NCBI GenBank assembly: GCA_016630955.3
Contig: CM049996.1
Coordinates: forward strand, 434,001-498,000
Direction: 5' to 3'
DNA length: 64,000 nucleotides
From: Didymella arachidicola
Lineage: Eukaryota > Ascomycota > Dothideomycetes > Pleosporales > Didymellaceae
In this document: positions 62,741-64,000 of the stretch, piece after piece
Position numbering within the stretch: position 1 is the stretch's first letter
Layout: each line of letters opens with the position of its first letter
Translations under genes and position numbers: made by a program
Notes under the pieces: generated by a model
Database searches by the model: none
What the model was told of the DNA's origin: nothing
Seen by the model: only the letters and a program-made list of their open reading frames with translations

Positions 62741-64000
62741 TCGGTAAGACGCCCCAGCAGCAAGCTTGTGTCGGACACGGGCATCTAAACAAACTGCTTT
62801 TTTGTATTCTACGGGTGGAAGCACGAAGTGGCTCTGGTGTAAGCATAGATTAACTGTTCGCATTGACCTACAGGCATGTATGAATTAATCTCGTATCTAC
62901 CATCGTCGCTCAGTTCGTAGCTTGTTCGTCTACGTAACTACTATACACGATTTGTCGGTGTCGCCAAACGATTCGAGTGACCTTTTGCTGACTGAACTTT
63001 CCACGGCAAAATTCCAGGTAAGCGCAGCTTGACAAGACCATAGTTTTATCTAACAAAATTATTAGCGAACGAAGCTTCTTGGCAACGTACGATCGAAGTC
63101 ACCGATCAAAGAACAGAGCAGATTCAAGGAGGCTAGGGGGTTTCCATATGGCTCTATACGAGGTCAGTCAAACGTTCTGAGAGTTTACAAGTCTCCTTCG
63201 AATATCGAATAATCCCGTCGAGGGCATAGGCGGGACTCACCAGATCCGGTCTGTCGATCTCGTCGCAAGATTTTGTCGCAAGATCGCAGCAAGACTCGCA
63301 CATGGTTTGATTAGCGCCCTGCAACTGCTGCAGGACCCTCGAGTCGAGCGATGGCACCGAAGAGGAGATTGTTGGCGGATTGCAGACTCGACCTCATCTG
63401 CTTTCTGGCAGCCTTCTTCTCCTCGGCCACAACTGATCATCCGGCTCCAGTCTAAGAGGAACCGGTATTATCCTTCGAACCGAAGCCACTTACTGGTGTC
63501 TGTGCAAGCTCGTACGTCGCAAATGCTCGCATCACAAGAAGCCTGGGTTCGCAGCCGCGGAAATGAAGAGTATGAACGTTGTTCTGCAAAATTGCGATTT
63601 CACAATGGCGGAGTCTAGCCTATGACTCCATGCACCAGAGGGCTTCTTGAGCAAAGGCGGTCAAATGATTGTAGCCAGCAAAAAAGTATCTCCGAGTTCT
63701 GAGTGTCTATAAGCAGTCACCAGTTACGTGCCCAATCTGAGGCATCTCAGACACCGTCCAGGTTTTTCGGACTTTGCAAGCCCCATTGACGCGTTCCTCA
63801 AACTCCAAAATGACCTGCATCGCCGACCTATTACTGCTGATCATGAGTTAGGGAGCAGACGACTATGACACCGCCAACGATAATTAGGCAGATCGGGTTC
63901 TGTATATGGACGTCGTAACTATATGGCTCAGGGGATAAACAGTAGGACTGTACGTTCATCTTCAGAGGTGACCATGCGACTTTGTGTAAGCCGGTATGAG
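62741..64000. other. Right end, no supported gene
   Basis: 1.26 kb with frequent stops in all frames; open frames at 63154-63440 (minus) and 63307-63618 (plus) overlap and lack motifs. Confidence 0.45.

Noticed and set aside
1..64000. CRISPR arrays, bacterial operons or prophage
   Set aside because: The window is eukaryotic with introns in most genes; no regularly spaced repeats of CRISPR type were seen.

Overview
This is nuclear DNA of a filamentous ascomycete (Pezizomycotina). Short GT-AG introns of about 45-70 nt with CTAAC-type branch sites, a Zn2Cys6 regulator, a HET-domain gene, an Argonaute, a Tad-like LINE and the CAZyme repertoire all point that way. Dothideomycetes is my best guess from gene style only; I cannot name the species.

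Bases 1-16.3 kb form a carbohydrate-use cluster. In order it holds the 3' part of a sugar/H+ symporter, a Dal5-type anion:cation symporter, a secreted GH5 glycosidase, a GH88 unsaturated-uronyl hydrolase, a DUF2264 protein, a Zn2Cys6 activator and a secreted six-hairpin (alpha/alpha toroid) glycosidase. GH88 acts on products of polysaccharide lyases, so the likely substrate is a uronic-acid-containing polysaccharide taken up as oligosaccharides. The regulator lies between the enzymes and shares a divergent promoter with the DUF2264 gene.

Bases 16.6-48.7 kb are mostly housekeeping genes: a secreted acidic Tyr/Pro/Asp repeat protein, a Btz/CASC3-type protein, a PNUTS-like protein phosphatase 1 targeting protein, VPS45, a HET-domain protein, a universal-stress-domain protein, mitochondrial ribosomal protein uS7m, an Argonaute with an RGG N terminus, a coiled-coil membrane protein and a lineage-specific hypothetical gene.

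Bases 48.7-64 kb are gene-poor accessory DNA. An apparently intact Tad-like LINE (about 51172-57223, minus strand) has two full ORFs, a (CCAA)n 3' tail and a 12-13 bp target-site duplication. It splits an already damaged host gene, and degenerate SANT-like genes lie next to it.

The most surprising locus is at 60663-60878. It is a tRNA-Leu(CAA) gene whose D-arm and T-arm are each interrupted by a 49-nt insert with GT...AG ends and a CTAAC branch motif at the same internal position, in addition to an ordinary anticodon-loop intron. Removing the three inserts leaves an 82-nt class II tRNA with a fully paired acceptor stem, followed by a T5 terminator. Spliceosomal-type introns inside a tRNA gene would be highly unusual.
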